Shown here piece after piece: positions 54,802 to 64,000 of a stretch of 64,000 bases of DNA (the first letter of the stretch is position 1; every line of letters begins with the position of its first letter). Where the stretch lies: positions 34,033,377-34,097,376 of the forward strand of contig JAKSZU010000016.1 in NCBI GenBank assembly GCA_026018925.1, read 5' to 3'. The notes below the pieces were generated by a model. It did no database searches, was not told where the DNA came from, and saw only the letters and a list, made by a program, of their open reading frames with translations. The DNA comes from Tupaia tana. Its lineage: Eukaryota > Chordata > Mammalia > Scandentia > Tupaiidae. The position numbers and the translations under genes are program-made.

Positions 54802-55053
54802 GGACTAGCAGTTGGCATAATAGCTATGTCGCTGGACTCCCATGTAGCTGACTGCAGTTCAAGTCCCAGACCTGGTGGCTTAAACTAACACTGGGTGCAT
54901 GTGTGTGCGTGCCCAAGATTCCGAGAGGAGAATGGAGGAGGGATTGCAGCGTGGCCATGTTCCCTGAAGGGTGATTTCTCAATTTCTATTTCTCTGTCTC
55001 TCTCTTTCTGGCAAGTGCACACACCCTACAGCAAAAACCTCTCCAAAAAAAAA
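54802..55053 (+). mobile_element. SINE type A2
   Basis: AAGGACTAGCAGTTGGCATAATAGC, CTGCAGTTCAAGTCC, GAGAGGAGAATGGAGGAGGGATTG and GCACACACCCTACAGC with an A tail. Confidence 0.88.
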
Positions 55054-55231
55054 GTGTTTGTTTTTTTTTTTATCTTTTTTTAATGAGTTATTGCTACATA
55101 CAATTTTACCTATCTCTAACTGGACCAATGATTGATGCCCAAAGATTTTTTTCAGATTATAATCTCTTCTATCCTCTACGTGGAAATGACATCATTTTGT
55201 TAACTTACAAGATAGTTTGTTGTCTGATTTT

Positions 55232-55496
55232 TTTTTTTTTTTTTTTTTGGAGAGGTTTTTGTTGTAGGGCACATGCACTCACCAGAAAGATAGAGAGAGA
55301 CAGAGAGACAGAAAATGAGAAATCACCTCCCAGGGGGGATGGCCATGCCACAATCCCTTCTCCATTCTCCTCTTGGGATCTTGGGCATGCATACACACGC
55401 ACCCGGGGTGAGTTTAAGCCACTGAGTCCAGGACTCGAACTGTGGTCAACTACACGGGAGTCCAGTGACATAGCCATTACCCCTTCTGCTGGTCCC
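55232..55496 (-). mobile_element. SINE type A2, reverse strand, full length
   Basis: T run, GGAGAGGTTTTTGTTGTAGGGC, CCCAGGGGGGATGGCC and CCAGGACTCGAAC to CCCTTCTGCTGGTCCC. Exact 14-bp target duplication TGTTGTCTGATTTT (55218-55231 and 55497-55510). Confidence 0.95.
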
Positions 55497-55776
55497 TGTT
55501 GTCTGATTTTTAATCAATATTTTTTTAGAACTATACCTCACATTAAGATTGTCATAGACAACTCAGTAAATACTTGCAGTATAACCATTGGAATGAGTTT
55601 TGAATGTTCACAACAGTGTTAAATGTTAAAGGGTGAATATGCTTATATCCTCAGTTTGTTTACTACACACCATATACTTGCTTTTAATGACCATTCTGTA
55701 ACTTACAAAGATGTGTAATAATTATATGTAAATCATAAATTATAATCAGTTTTTTTTTTAAAAAAAAGTTAGGATT

Positions 55777-55952
55777 TGGGACCAGCAGGTGGTCTGGTGG
55801 TTAAGGTGCTGGACACTCCCACATGGCCGACCAAAGTTTGAGTCCCGGACCTGGTGGCTTGCTTTCTCACTTTTTCTCTCTCTCTCTGTCTCTCTGGTCA
55901 AATTAAAATAATAAAAAAAAAAGAATGATTAAATGAAATTAAATAAATCATT
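55777..55952 (+). mobile_element. SINE type B, full length
   Basis: GGGACCAGCAGGTGGTCTGGTGG, GTTTGAGTCCCGGACCTGG, CTTGCTTTCTCAC, GGTCAAATTAAAATAAT tail. Flanks AAAAAAAGTTAGGATT and AAAAAAAGTTAGGACT show the target duplication. Best reference copy for type B here. Confidence 0.92.
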
Positions 55953-55967
55953 AAAAAAAAGTTAGGA

Positions 55968-58244
55968 CTGGTGTGAAGTATATTTATGTTGGGTAAATTC
56001 AACTTACATGCTAAGTGATGTATAGTGATTAAAAGTATAAAATAAACTAAAAAAAAAAAGATTATAACAACATAAATCCTTGTCTCTAGTTGGCACAATA
56101 TACTCCAGAATCCCTCAAAGAGATCAGGTGGGTGCCATCTGAAATCACATCCTGACTTGTCTATTCTGCCTCCCTGTGACTTTGAGAGGTTTTACTAGGA
56201 ATATTTTCACATAAGTCACATGCCCAGGAATTATTTCAGGGTATGTATGGGGAAAATAACCTGAGATGCTCAATATTCCATGGTACAGGATGTGCTCCAA
56301 TCTGTCAAACCAGTCTCCCAGGAAAGAATTGTGACGGTGTTTTGACTGTTCCTATCCCAGACCATACTAGACATACATGCACATTCGCCATTCAACAGGG
56401 TTCATAATTGACCCTATCCCAGCCACTCTGATGAGTTGCTTTGGGGATCAAATCAGTTGTCTAGCTCCTTATTACCATGGTTTTAAAAATAACAATGTAA
56501 ACACTACCTTTATTAGCAGCGACAAAGACACATGACTCAGTGCTTGTCTTGTTTTGTTTTTTTCCTGGCATTAAATCAGGGTGAAAAATTCAGCCCACAC
56601 AACTTCCCAAACCACCCTGGACTCAGATTACTAAGTAATCAATGTAATTATCACATGTTCCGGATATAGTAGGCTGGATCCTGCTGATATGCTTTCACAT
56701 AAATGGCTCAAGGGTTGCTTGTCTGAGAACCATGGGGTCTTCCATCTTGTCTACCTCTTCCCAACTTTTTGGATGGTCCCAACCGAAGGTGAAATCTTGA
56801 CGATGGAAAGACTTTGTCTATGAGCTGCTGTGACATTTTCCAGGAATTTCTGAAAGGAAAGGACTTCAATTGAATGTTTCTTTTTGAAATCAGGAGCTAA
56901 AGCATATGGATCCCCTTTGTTTAGGACACCTCTGACAACAAGATAAACTCTGAACAATCGTCAAGGGAGAAGATTCTTTCACACAGCTCTCTTTGCACAG
57001 AACCTAAGACAGCAACCATCTGATTCCTTCCGTTTCCTCCTGTGAGTGTGTTTGAACTACCTCTCAATATCTGAAAGGCCTTCTCATGGCTGACTATAGG
57101 TGTCCACTCACTGAATGGTTTCTAAATGATATTTCAGGATTACAAAAGAACCATCATATTAAAATATGCCTGGTAAGAGCTCCACCTGCTTTTAAAAACT
57201 TTCCAGGGCAATCGGCCCACTTGCAACACGTGAAAAAAAAGTGTGGTGTTTGCCATATAGAGTAGCTTGACAACTTGGCTGGGAGATGGAATATGAAAAA
57301 GCATTGCAGACCTTGTCACAACCCTGGGATCGGCTGGGTACAGGCTAGAGAGTCATCCCCTGTGTGTTATCATGCATATACCAAGAAGGTGAGAGCCTAA
57401 CTTTTTGCTTTTTTTCATTAGAATGACAAAATCTCAAATGGGTTGACACATCTGTTCCCCCCTCAGTCTCCTACCCTTCCTATCCTAATAATGAAATCTT
57501 CAGTAAGTCCTTGGGAATTCATGTCTTCCGGTTTGAAGAATATTACGTCAAACTATACAGGAAAAACAAATTGAAATCTCCAGAAAAAAATCTCGGTCCT
57601 GATGCTGACAACAAAAGATAAAGGCAGTTCGAAAGGCACAGGCCCCAAATTCTTAGAATTGGAAAGCAACCTAGATGAGACCATGATGAGGAGAGGGAAA
57701 GAATGACAATTTTTCCAAGTTTAGAGGGCTTACTTGCCAGCTTATTAGTGGCAAGTCAGGGACTGCAGCCTGCTTCACCTATTACAGGCCTGGGCTCTTT
57801 CCAGTAAACCCATGGCTGATGTTGTTAGAAACACAAAGATTACCTGAGAACTGGCTAAATATCAAGGCCCCCCTACCATTCTGCCCACACTTTTTTTAAT
57901 GATGATGCTGCTGAGGATGAATGCATTGTCACACTTTCTTTAGCCCTGAGGCCAAAGACCCTACAGGGAAAACAAAAAAAAGCTCTTTTATCAGCTTTAG
58001 CATCACTCCTATCCAAGCTGTTCCCCTGGTACTAGAAATTTGAACACCACCAGCCAGACTGCACTTGTTCAGAACATGGAGTCCCCCTCACAAATGCACA
58101 CATACACTGGCTCCCAGCAAAGCCTATCCCATCAAGCACCATCACTTGCCTGCCGTGGAAGAGTCTTGAATACTAAACAAGAAGCTATTACTTCTTTCTT
58201 TCAAGTTTATGATCAGATAAGGAAGATACCTGTTGAAATAATCT
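55968..58244. other. Unassigned single-copy-looking sequence
   Basis: The largest repeat-free stretch, about 2.3 kb. A reverse frame of 68 codons (56751-56957, starting MFRVYLVVRGVLNKGDPYA) reads like protein but matches nothing I know, and it has no visible splice or start context. No RNA gene was recognised. This is the best place in the window to look for a conserved element. Confidence 0.4.
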
Positions 58245-58273
58245 TACCCAGAAAAAAAAAAGAAAAAAGAAAA

Positions 58274-58347
58274 AAATATATAAATATGTATGTGTGTGTG
58301 TGTGTGTATATATATATACATATATATACACACACACACACACATAC

Positions 58348-58399
<52 letters not shown>

Positions 58400-58400
58400 G
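58274..58400. repeat. TG/CA/TA microsatellite with hairpin symmetry
   Basis: TG tract, TA tract, CA tract, TA tract, TG tract and TA tract in succession. The first TG block (58288-58306) and the CA block (58328-58343) are complementary, as are the CA block and the second TG block, so two alternative hairpins exist. All units are alternating purine-pyrimidine, which favours Z-DNA. Five overlapping frames on both strands are repeat artefacts. Confidence 0.92.
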
Positions 58401-58470
58401 TTGGGTCGTCGGGAAAGTCATGACACATTTTTGCATAGAAAAATATGTCATGACTTTCCCAATGACCTAA
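58401..58470. mobile_element. Short mariner-type palindromic element (family M1), copy 3
   Basis: TTGGGTCGTCGGGAAAGTCATGACA against TGTCATGACTTTCCCAATGACCTAA. It is followed by TA, and preceded by TG where TA is expected. At 70 bp its loop is a little shorter than in the other copies. It lies at the edge of the TA repeat, consistent with insertion at a TA site. Confidence 0.85.
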
Positions 58471-59468
58471 TATATCCTGCCTTTTTGCATTATAATTAAA
58501 TAATTAAAAATTGATTAAATTGTAATGTCATCTACATGGGAACTAGAAGATTGGAAATAGATATATAAAACCCCAAGATAGTGTTAGAAATGGGCTCATG
58601 AGAGAGAACTGGGGGAAAAAATGCCAAGCCATGTTCCTATAAGGTTAATAAAAATGATCATTTCAGCTGTTCTGTACTGGCACAAAAAGCACAGAAGTAA
58701 AGACATTGAAATTCATATTTTACACAACTGACATTGATCTGAGAAAGTCTCAAATGGCCTCAACAAGGAAAGTTCCCCAAAGGTCTCAGCTTCAGATTAA
58801 CATGGCTCTTTTCAGCCAGTAGATTTAGGGGCCACTTGAAATAGAAGCAAAGAGGAGAGGAAGCTATCCAAGTCCATTCTAAGTTCCAGGATGCTTGGTG
58901 CAACCCCAACTCTGCTCCTAGATGCCAAAGTCACCTCTCTGGGCATCCAGGTACTGTTCTGTCAAGAGCTGGACAAGTGGCTCAGGGTTTCTTTCAGCAA
59001 TTCCACTCTTTAACTCCTAAATAGAAAGGAGTTCATTGTGGTTTGGCATGAGTTAGAGAGGATAAAGAGAAAAAAAAAAAAAATCACCATCTGAATGTAG
59101 ATAGATCCAAAGACAGTCGATTCCTCATCCCCCAAAAGTACCTTCCCTTTTAATGAAATCTGCCTGAAGACTGCTTTTTCTCTGGCCTAGGAGGATCACG
59201 CACTGCCCTCCTGCTCCTCATCCCACCACCAGGCTAGTACCATCCCTTATCTTCTTTCTCTTCTCTATGCCAGGAGCCAAGCTCAAATGTTGGAACCAAG
59301 GACAATGGATCTGTTTCCGAGCAAACAACTTAAGTCACAGAACACACATCAGTCAGCTGACTGTTAGCTGGCCGTTTGTGATCCCGACCCAGAGAAAAAT
59401 CCATTTCCTGTTACCCAAAATATGTGTGACCTTGCTGAGTAGCTAGTTCACCTCAAAGCAATTGCCCA
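58471..59468. other. Unassigned non-coding sequence
   Basis: About 1 kb without a recognised repeat or gene. Confidence 0.4.
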
Positions 59469-59727
59469 GGTCAGCTGATGGCATGGTGATTACGGTGGCT
59501 GGATCCCACATAGCCAACTATGTGATTCAAGTCCCAAACACAGCAGCTTGAGAAACATGCTGGGTGTGTATGTGAGCATGCTCAAAATCCTGAAAGGAAG
59601 GCGAAATGGAGGAGAAGGAATTGCTGCATGACCATTGTCCCTGGGGACGTGCTTTCTTATGCCCCAACTCCCATCATTCTCCAGCAAGCACTAATGCTCT
59701 CTGGCAAAACTGAAAAAGAAAAAGAAA
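59469..59727 (+). mobile_element. SINE type C
   Basis: GGTCAGCTGATGGCATGGTG, ATGTGATTCAAGTCCC, CTTGAGAAACATGCTGGG, AAAGGAAGGCGAAATGG and a GAAAAAG-repeat tail. Flanks AAAGCAATTGC and AAAGCAATTAC are the likely target duplication. Confidence 0.85.
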
Positions 59728-59774
59728 AAGCAATTACTCAATTAGTTAAATTTTATAATATCAACGCAACAGTG

Positions 59775-59914
59775 TTGAAAGATAGAACATTTATGAGGTG
59801 AGTAAGTCATGAAGATTGTCCTCATGAATAGATCAGTTCTGTTAGAGGGAAAGTGGATGAGTTATTATAGGAGTAGTTTCCTGATAAAAGGAAGAATTTG
59901 CCTCCCCCCCCTTT

Positions 59915-59946
<32 letters not shown>

Positions 59947-60175
59947 TTCTCTCTCTCTCTCATTTCTCTCTCTAATTTGTGTGCTCACTGTGGGTTGTCT
60001 TCTTCCTACCATGGGATGATGCAGCAAAAGTTGCTCATGAGATGCCAAGCAGATATCAGTGCCATGCCCTTGGACTTCACAGCCTACAGAACCATGAACC
60101 AAATAAATTTATTCTTTATAAATTACCTAGTCTGTAGTGTTCTGTTATAGCAACATAAAACAGACTAAGACAGAC
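59775..60175 (+). mobile_element. MaLR-type LTR 3' part
   Basis: ACCATGGGATGATGCAGC, CAGATATCAGTGCCATGCCCTTGGACTTCACAGCC, AACCATGAACCAAATAAATTTATTC and GTGTTCTGTTATAGCAACATAAAACAGACTAAGACA match the 3' end of MST/MLT1 long terminal repeats. A CT microsatellite (59907-59963) lies in its middle. Non-coding. Confidence 0.85.
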
Positions 60176-60285
60176 TATTTTTTAATAAGATTTTTTTTTC
60201 TTTCTACGAACCTGTTTGAGAACTGCACCTTCACTATTTAAAACCACATATTTAACACTTGAAAAGCAAACAAACAAAATGATGA

Positions 60286-60515
60286 AGCTGGACAGTGGGG
60301 CAGTGGTAATACATGATGCTCTGAAAGGTAATCCCACATGAGGGGGTTCCCAGTTCAGGTCTAGAGACCTCCCTGAGTATACCAATATACAGGTGCCCAT
60401 GATCTGGGACTAGATGAAGGCTGGGGGTAGAGTAAGACACCAAGATCCTGTTGGGGCTGCTATCTATTTTACACTTGCTCATGTCAATAAATATATAAAT
60501 AAACTTGAAAGAGAC
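60286..60515 (+). mobile_element. SINE type D, first of three in tandem
   Basis: AGCTGGACAGTGGGGCAGTGG, CCAGTTCAGGTCTAGAGACC, GATCTGGGACTAGATGAAGGCTGGGGG, then CCTGTTGGGGC and an ATAAATATATAAATAAAC tail. Confidence 0.85.
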
Positions 60516-60521
60516 AGAGGG

Positions 60522-60765
60522 AGTCCGTCAGTAGTCAGGTGGCTAAGGCAGCTGGATCCCACACAGCCAGCTATGCAGGCTTGATACCCAGACCTGGTAC
60601 CTTGAAAAACATGCTGGGCATATGTATGTGCATGTCCAAAAACCCAAGAAGAGAGTGGAAGAGACAGGATTACAGTGCTGTCTCTTGGGGGTGCTTTCTC
60701 ACTTCCCCTCCTTCTCTTGCTCTCTCTCTTCAGCAAATGCACACTCTCTTTAGCAAAGTTGTAAA
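60522..60765 (+). mobile_element. SINE type C, second of three in tandem
   Basis: GTCCGTCAGTAGTCAGGTGGC, GGCTTGATACCCAGACC, AACATGCTGGGCATATG, AAGAGAGTGGAAGAGACAGG, CT stretch and AATGCACACTCTC. The distance to both neighbours is only a few bases. Confidence 0.8.
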
Positions 60766-60770
60766 AGTGT

Positions 60771-61040
60771 GTGGGAGAGCTGGTGGCTTGGCAGTTGAGG
60801 CACATGAATCCCACATGGCTGACCACACAGTTTCAACTCTGGACTCAGAGGTTTAAGAAACTCTGGGCCCGTGTACATGTATGCCCAAGATCCTGACAAG
60901 AGGGAAAAGTGGATAAGAAGGGAACACGGCATGGCCATGCCCCACAGGGGTTGCTTTCACTTTCCCTCTGTCTCTCATGTTTTGTCTCTCTCCAGTGACA
61001 CATGTGCTCTCTAGCAAATTTGAAAAGAGAGAAAGAGAGA
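60771..61040 (+). mobile_element. SINE type C, third of three in tandem
   Basis: GGGAGAGCTGGTGGCTTGGC, GTTTCAACTCTGGAC, CCAAGATCCTGACAAGAGGG, CTCTCTCCAGTGACACATG and a GAAAGAGAGAAAG tail. Confidence 0.8.
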
Positions 61041-61264
61041 ATGACATTTCCAAGCCAGAAAAACGAACACCTTATAACTTGATATTGGCCCAGAAAAACT
61101 AGAAATGAACACCTTTCCAGGAAAGTCACATCAATAAAAATGAAATAATCAGTTTTTCCTATATCAAAAGACTGCTCCCACAGGTTTCTTTTCTTTCTAG
61201 AAACTCTCTGATTTTTCTCTAAAGAAGGTGGATCTAACAAAATAACAGACATTATTAGACCATC

Positions 61265-61490
61265 TGGTAATCACGTAACCTAGTTTGTTTCCCGCTCTAC
61301 CTTGCTGAATTGTGCGCTCTAGGGCAAATTTTGTAGCCTTCTAATTTTTTAACTTCTGGGCCCAAGTTTTCTCATATATAAAATGGGATAAAAGTATCTA
61401 TATATACAACTAGCACATAAAGTTGTGGAGAAAACTCTGTGTAAGTCCAAGACTAAAACATCTAGCCCATAGTGGGTTCGCAAATATTAC
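61265..61490 (+). repeat. MIR, nearly full length
   Basis: CTACCTTGCTGAATTGTGCGC, CAAATTTTGTAGCCTTC, CCCAAGTTTTCTCATATATAAAATGGGATAAAAG, AAGTTGTGGAGAAAACTC and CTAGCCCATAGTGGGTTCGCAAATATT follow the MIR core and 3' part. Confidence 0.8.
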
Positions 61491-61582
61491 TCTTGTTTAC
61501 TCTTTGGGACTAAGGTCATGTATTCCCTCATGTAAGAATCAACTTAAGTGCATACAATAGTCCCCATCAAGACTAGAAGGGG

Positions 61583-61866
61583 TGAGACCAGCAGACAGTA
61601 TAATGGTTATGTCTCTGGACTCCCATGTAGTCAACCGTGGTTCAAGTCCTGGACCCGGTGACTTAAAATTCATGCTGTGTATGTGTGCATGCATGCCCAG
61701 GATTGCAAGAGGAGAACGGAGGAGAAGGGATTACTGCATGGCCATTATACCACTCCCCACCCCAAAGTGATTTCTTACTTTCTGTCTCTCTGTCTCTCTC
61801 TGTCTCTCTGTCAAGCACATGTGTCCTATAGCAAAAATCTCTCAAAAACAAAGCAAAACAAAACAA
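61583..61866 (+). mobile_element. SINE type A2
   Basis: GAGACCAGCAGACAGTATAATGG, GGTTCAAGTCCTGGACCC, GAGGAGAACGGAGGAGAAGGG and CCTATAGC with an AAACAAAACA tail. CAAGACTAGAAGGG before and AAAGACTAGGAAGGG after form the target duplication. Confidence 0.92.
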
Positions 61867-61914
61867 AAGACTAGGAAGGGTTCATCATGCAGGTTCTGGA
61901 AGATAAAACATCAC

Positions 61915-62145
61915 AAGGGCCCAGTGGTAGCATGCTGGACTGCAGAACTAGAAGCCACATGCTGACTGTCTAGAGTTTTCAGCCTGGCTGGCCTGAAAAC
62001 ACGTCAGGTGCACCTCATGCACCTAGACTCCTGATGACCTGAAAGACTGGAAGAAGGGAATCATGGCATGACCAAGCCCTTGAAGGGTACTTCTCTCTTC
62101 TCTCACATGTGCTCCACCATGAAGTTATACATGTATGTGTATATA
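61915..62145 (+). mobile_element. SINE type E
   Basis: AAGGGCCCAGTGGTAGCATGC, GGCTGGCCTGAAAACACG, CTCCTGATGACCTGAAAGACTGGAAG, CCTTGAAGGGTACTTCTC and CACATGTGCTCCACC. Box B has decayed to GAGTTTTCAGCC. Confidence 0.75.
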
Positions 62146-62941
62146 TAAAATAAAATGTCACGGAAGTGGAATGGAAACAGAGAGCTGAACTGGCCAGGGA
62201 AACAAAGCTGGGTTTTCTCCCAAGGAATGGAGAACTGAACTCTTGAACCAAATAGATGTGTTTTCCTCTGTTTGGCCTTGGCTTGAACTAGCCAAAAAAG
62301 CAGTGGGCGGATGGATGTCCCTGACTGTTTCCTCCCAATTGTTTTTACAAACCTACATTTTAGAGGACTAATTGTTAGAGTCCTCGTCTTTCTTCCCCAC
62401 AAGAAAACAGCTTTGTTCAGCGATTAAATCAGGCTGTCTGCGATACAAAGCCTTTCCATTTTAGATCAAGGTTTGGCTCCAAAAATAGAAAGAAATATTA
62501 CCTCTTTTTTATTTAGCTGACAATGGTTTCCCTCTCAGAACCCGAACTGAAGTTTTCTACCCAACAGAAACAGTGGCCCCACCATCACACATAACTAACA
62601 CCCAGAAACCAGGAGGCCTGATGCCTGCTAGGAGAGCAGAGAATGAAGACAGTTACTTAAACATTTTGTGTCTCCTTCCTGTGAATAAGTAAAATCATTG
62701 TTTCCCCCAGCTTTGTCTCAGTCCTCTAGCTCACTTTGGGACTTACCGTATTTCAGCTCTGTGCCACCAGGTGCACAGGGAAAGGGAACCTCGCCAGCAT
62801 TGGCTTATGTGTGCTCGTTGTTGCCATCTCAGGAGGCTTCTTTGTCATCCAACTGGTAAACCTGACATTTTCACTGATGTCCCAGAGCTGCTGTCTAACG
62901 TGATTGTTCTAGGATTAAAGGATAACATTCTGTGGTGTGTG
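62146..62941. other. Unassigned non-coding sequence
   Basis: Opposed short frames (78 and 99 codons, reverse) without motifs. No repeat was recognised. Confidence 0.4.
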
Positions 62942-63141
62942 TTTTTTTTAAGAACTGTTTACTTAATTTTATGTATTATTATTTTCTTTTTAATTTGCTA
63001 TAGGGCATATGCACTCACCAGAGAGAGGCAGAGACAGAGAGAGAGGGAAAATGAGAAAGCAAGCCTCCAGGTCTGGGACTCAAACCGCAGTTGGCCATGT
63101 GGGGAGTCCAGTGCCCCGACCACCATACCACCTGCTGGCCC
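62942..63141 (-). mobile_element. SINE type B, reverse strand
   Basis: T run, AATTTGCTATAGGGCATATGCACTCACC, GAGAAAGCAAGCC, CTGGGACTCAAACC and CACCATACCACCTGCTGGCCC. The flanks TTCTGTG before and after may be a short target duplication. It keeps the TATAGGGC block typical of type A, so it bridges types A and B. Confidence 0.85.
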
Positions 63142-63378
63142 TTCTTCTGTGATTTTAATCTAAGTGTAAACTGCTTCTGTTTTTAATGTGGGAATCATTG
63201 TCCAAGTTTCTTTGGTGTGTATCATATGGCAAATTCACTCCTTAAACAGGAGACTTTAAAGAAGCTAAGACTAGGTAGAGACCTTCTCCCTAAATGCAAC
63301 CCAGAACAGTGGAGATGAGGGAAGGAAGTAGAAAGTGGAAGGGACTTCATGGAGAGTTTCTGACAAGAGGAAAGAGGA

Positions 63379-63643
63379 GGGACCAGCAGTTAGTGTAATG
63401 GCTATGTCGCTGGACTCCCATGTAGTCAAATGCGGTTCGAGTCCTGGACCCGGCGGCTTAAACTCACGCCGGGCATGTGTCTGTGCGTGCCCAAGATCCC
63501 GAGAGGAGAATGGAGAAGGGATTGAGGCGTGGCCATCCCCTCGGGGAGTGATTTCTCACTTTGTGTCTCTCTGTATCTCTCTGTCTTTCTGGAGAGCGCA
63601 TGCGCCCTATAGCAAAAAAAAAACATCTCCAAAAAAAAGAGAG
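63379..63643 (+). mobile_element. SINE type A2, full length
   Basis: GGGACCAGCAGTTAGTGTAATGG, TGCGGTTCGAGTCCTGG (near-perfect box B), GAGAGGAGAATGGAGAAGGG and GAGAGCGCATGCGCCC, with a short A tail. Flanks AAGAGGAG on both sides. Good CpG retention. Confidence 0.92.
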
Positions 63644-63809
63644 AAGAGGAGTCACTTGGGAACACAGAAACTATTCTCTTACCAGTTAGAAGTAATTGCC
63701 GCATCTAGCAGCTTGGAGCTTTTTTCTTCATGCCACCCAGAGCATCTGACATATTCTAGGGTACTGTTTTCTCTCTCACTCTTTCCTAAGAAGTAACTCT
63801 TACTGAAAG

Positions 63810-63912
63810 GAGAGCTAGACCAGGAATCAAGTTGTTTTGGTCACAGCTGCTGTTGATACCTGAAATTACTTCTCCTCCATGAGCTTTGGTTTCCTCATCT
63901 CTAAAGTGGTAC
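63810..63912 (+). repeat. MIR3-like fragment
   Basis: GAGCTAGACCAGGAATCAAG, TGAAATTACTTCTCCTCCATGAGC and TTTGGTTTCCTCATCTCTAAAGTGG follow the MIR/MIR3 core (ctcagtttcctcatctgtaaaatgg). Confidence 0.7.
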
Positions 63913-63982
63913 AGCTGACCTGGTGGATCTTGAAAGTGCCAGCTCTAGCAGTCTTGACTTCTAAGACTAAAAACTCATATAT

Positions 63983-64000
63983 TGGGTTGGCACCATAGCC
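63983..64000 (+). mobile_element. Start of a SINE cut by the window end
   Basis: TTGGGTTGGCACCATAGCC at the last bases looks like the GGGCTGGCCCCATGGCC-type head of a C SINE. It also resembles the TTGGGTTG end of the short mariner palindrome, but the ACCATAGCC that follows favours the SINE. Confidence 0.45.

Noticed and set aside
44785-60175. The two MaLR LTR pieces (44785 reverse, 59775 forward) as ends of one provirus.
   Set aside because: They are in opposite directions, 15 kb apart, with unrelated repeats and no retroviral internal genes between them. They are two separate solo LTR fragments.
63983-64000. Fourth copy of the mariner-type palindrome at the window end (TTGGGTTG).
   Set aside because: After TTGGGTTGG the sequence reads CACCATAGCC, which agrees with a C-type SINE head and not with TCAGAAAAGTCATGA.

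Overview
The window reads as nuclear DNA of a placental mammal and holds no intact protein-coding gene that I can recognise. It is AT-rich, intergenic or intronic sequence dominated by interspersed repeats. The open reading frames present are short and fall in SINEs, simple repeats or unconserved DNA. Ancient repeats shared by mammals (MIR, L2, L1M-type LINE ends, a HAL1-like element, MaLR LTRs) form the old layer. About 60 copies of tRNA-derived SINEs, covering very roughly a fifth to a quarter of the window, form the younger layer.

I sort these SINEs into related types by eye (labels are mine). A is about 260-290 bp, with tRNA-like boxes, a body with a GGAGAATGGAGGAGAAGGG core, a CT-rich stretch and a poly-A tail. 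B is about 130-210 bp, with the same kind of head joined directly to CTCTCT and an AT-rich tail. C is an older A-like form. D and E are more diverged and have different heads. Type A divides into A1 and A2 by shared substitutions, including one in the B box. Alu and B1 are absent apart from one tRNA/7SL chimeric relic at 21635. This points to a mammal with its own tRNA SINE expansion. My best guess is a tree shrew (Tupaia), which I recall as having an abundant lineage-specific tRNA SINE and older 7SL-containing ones, but this rests on memory and was not checked by search.

Layout: 1-10 kb has SINEs, an old LTR-like repeat with a 41-A run, two copies of an unnamed ancient repeat, two members of a palindromic element family and a 300-bp almost pure purine tract. 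10-20 kb has L1M ends on both strands, an AT/TG cruciform region and the first copy of a short mariner-type palindrome. 20-22 kb has a processed pseudogene of ribosomal protein L6 with an expanded A run, followed by the tRNA/7SL chimera. 22-33 kb is SINE-rich. 33.4-34.6 kb is a decayed L1 ORF2 with two SINEs in it. 34.6-41 kb is mostly unassigned. 41.4-42.8 kb and 48.6-50.6 kb are L1M 3' ends, each broken by three SINEs. 44-47 kb has the second mariner palindrome, a MaLR LTR, L2 and MIR. 52.5-53.9 kb is a HAL1-like element split by a SINE. 54-56 kb is a SINE cluster. 58.3 kb has a long TG/CA hairpin repeat next to the third mariner palindrome. 59-64 kb has a MaLR LTR end, a D-C-C SINE tandem, MIRs and more SINEs.

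I found no candidate for a new protein-based system. The most informative material is the SINE family structure, the two palindromic DNA-transposon families, the RPL6 pseudogene and the nested insertions, which give a relative order of transposition events.
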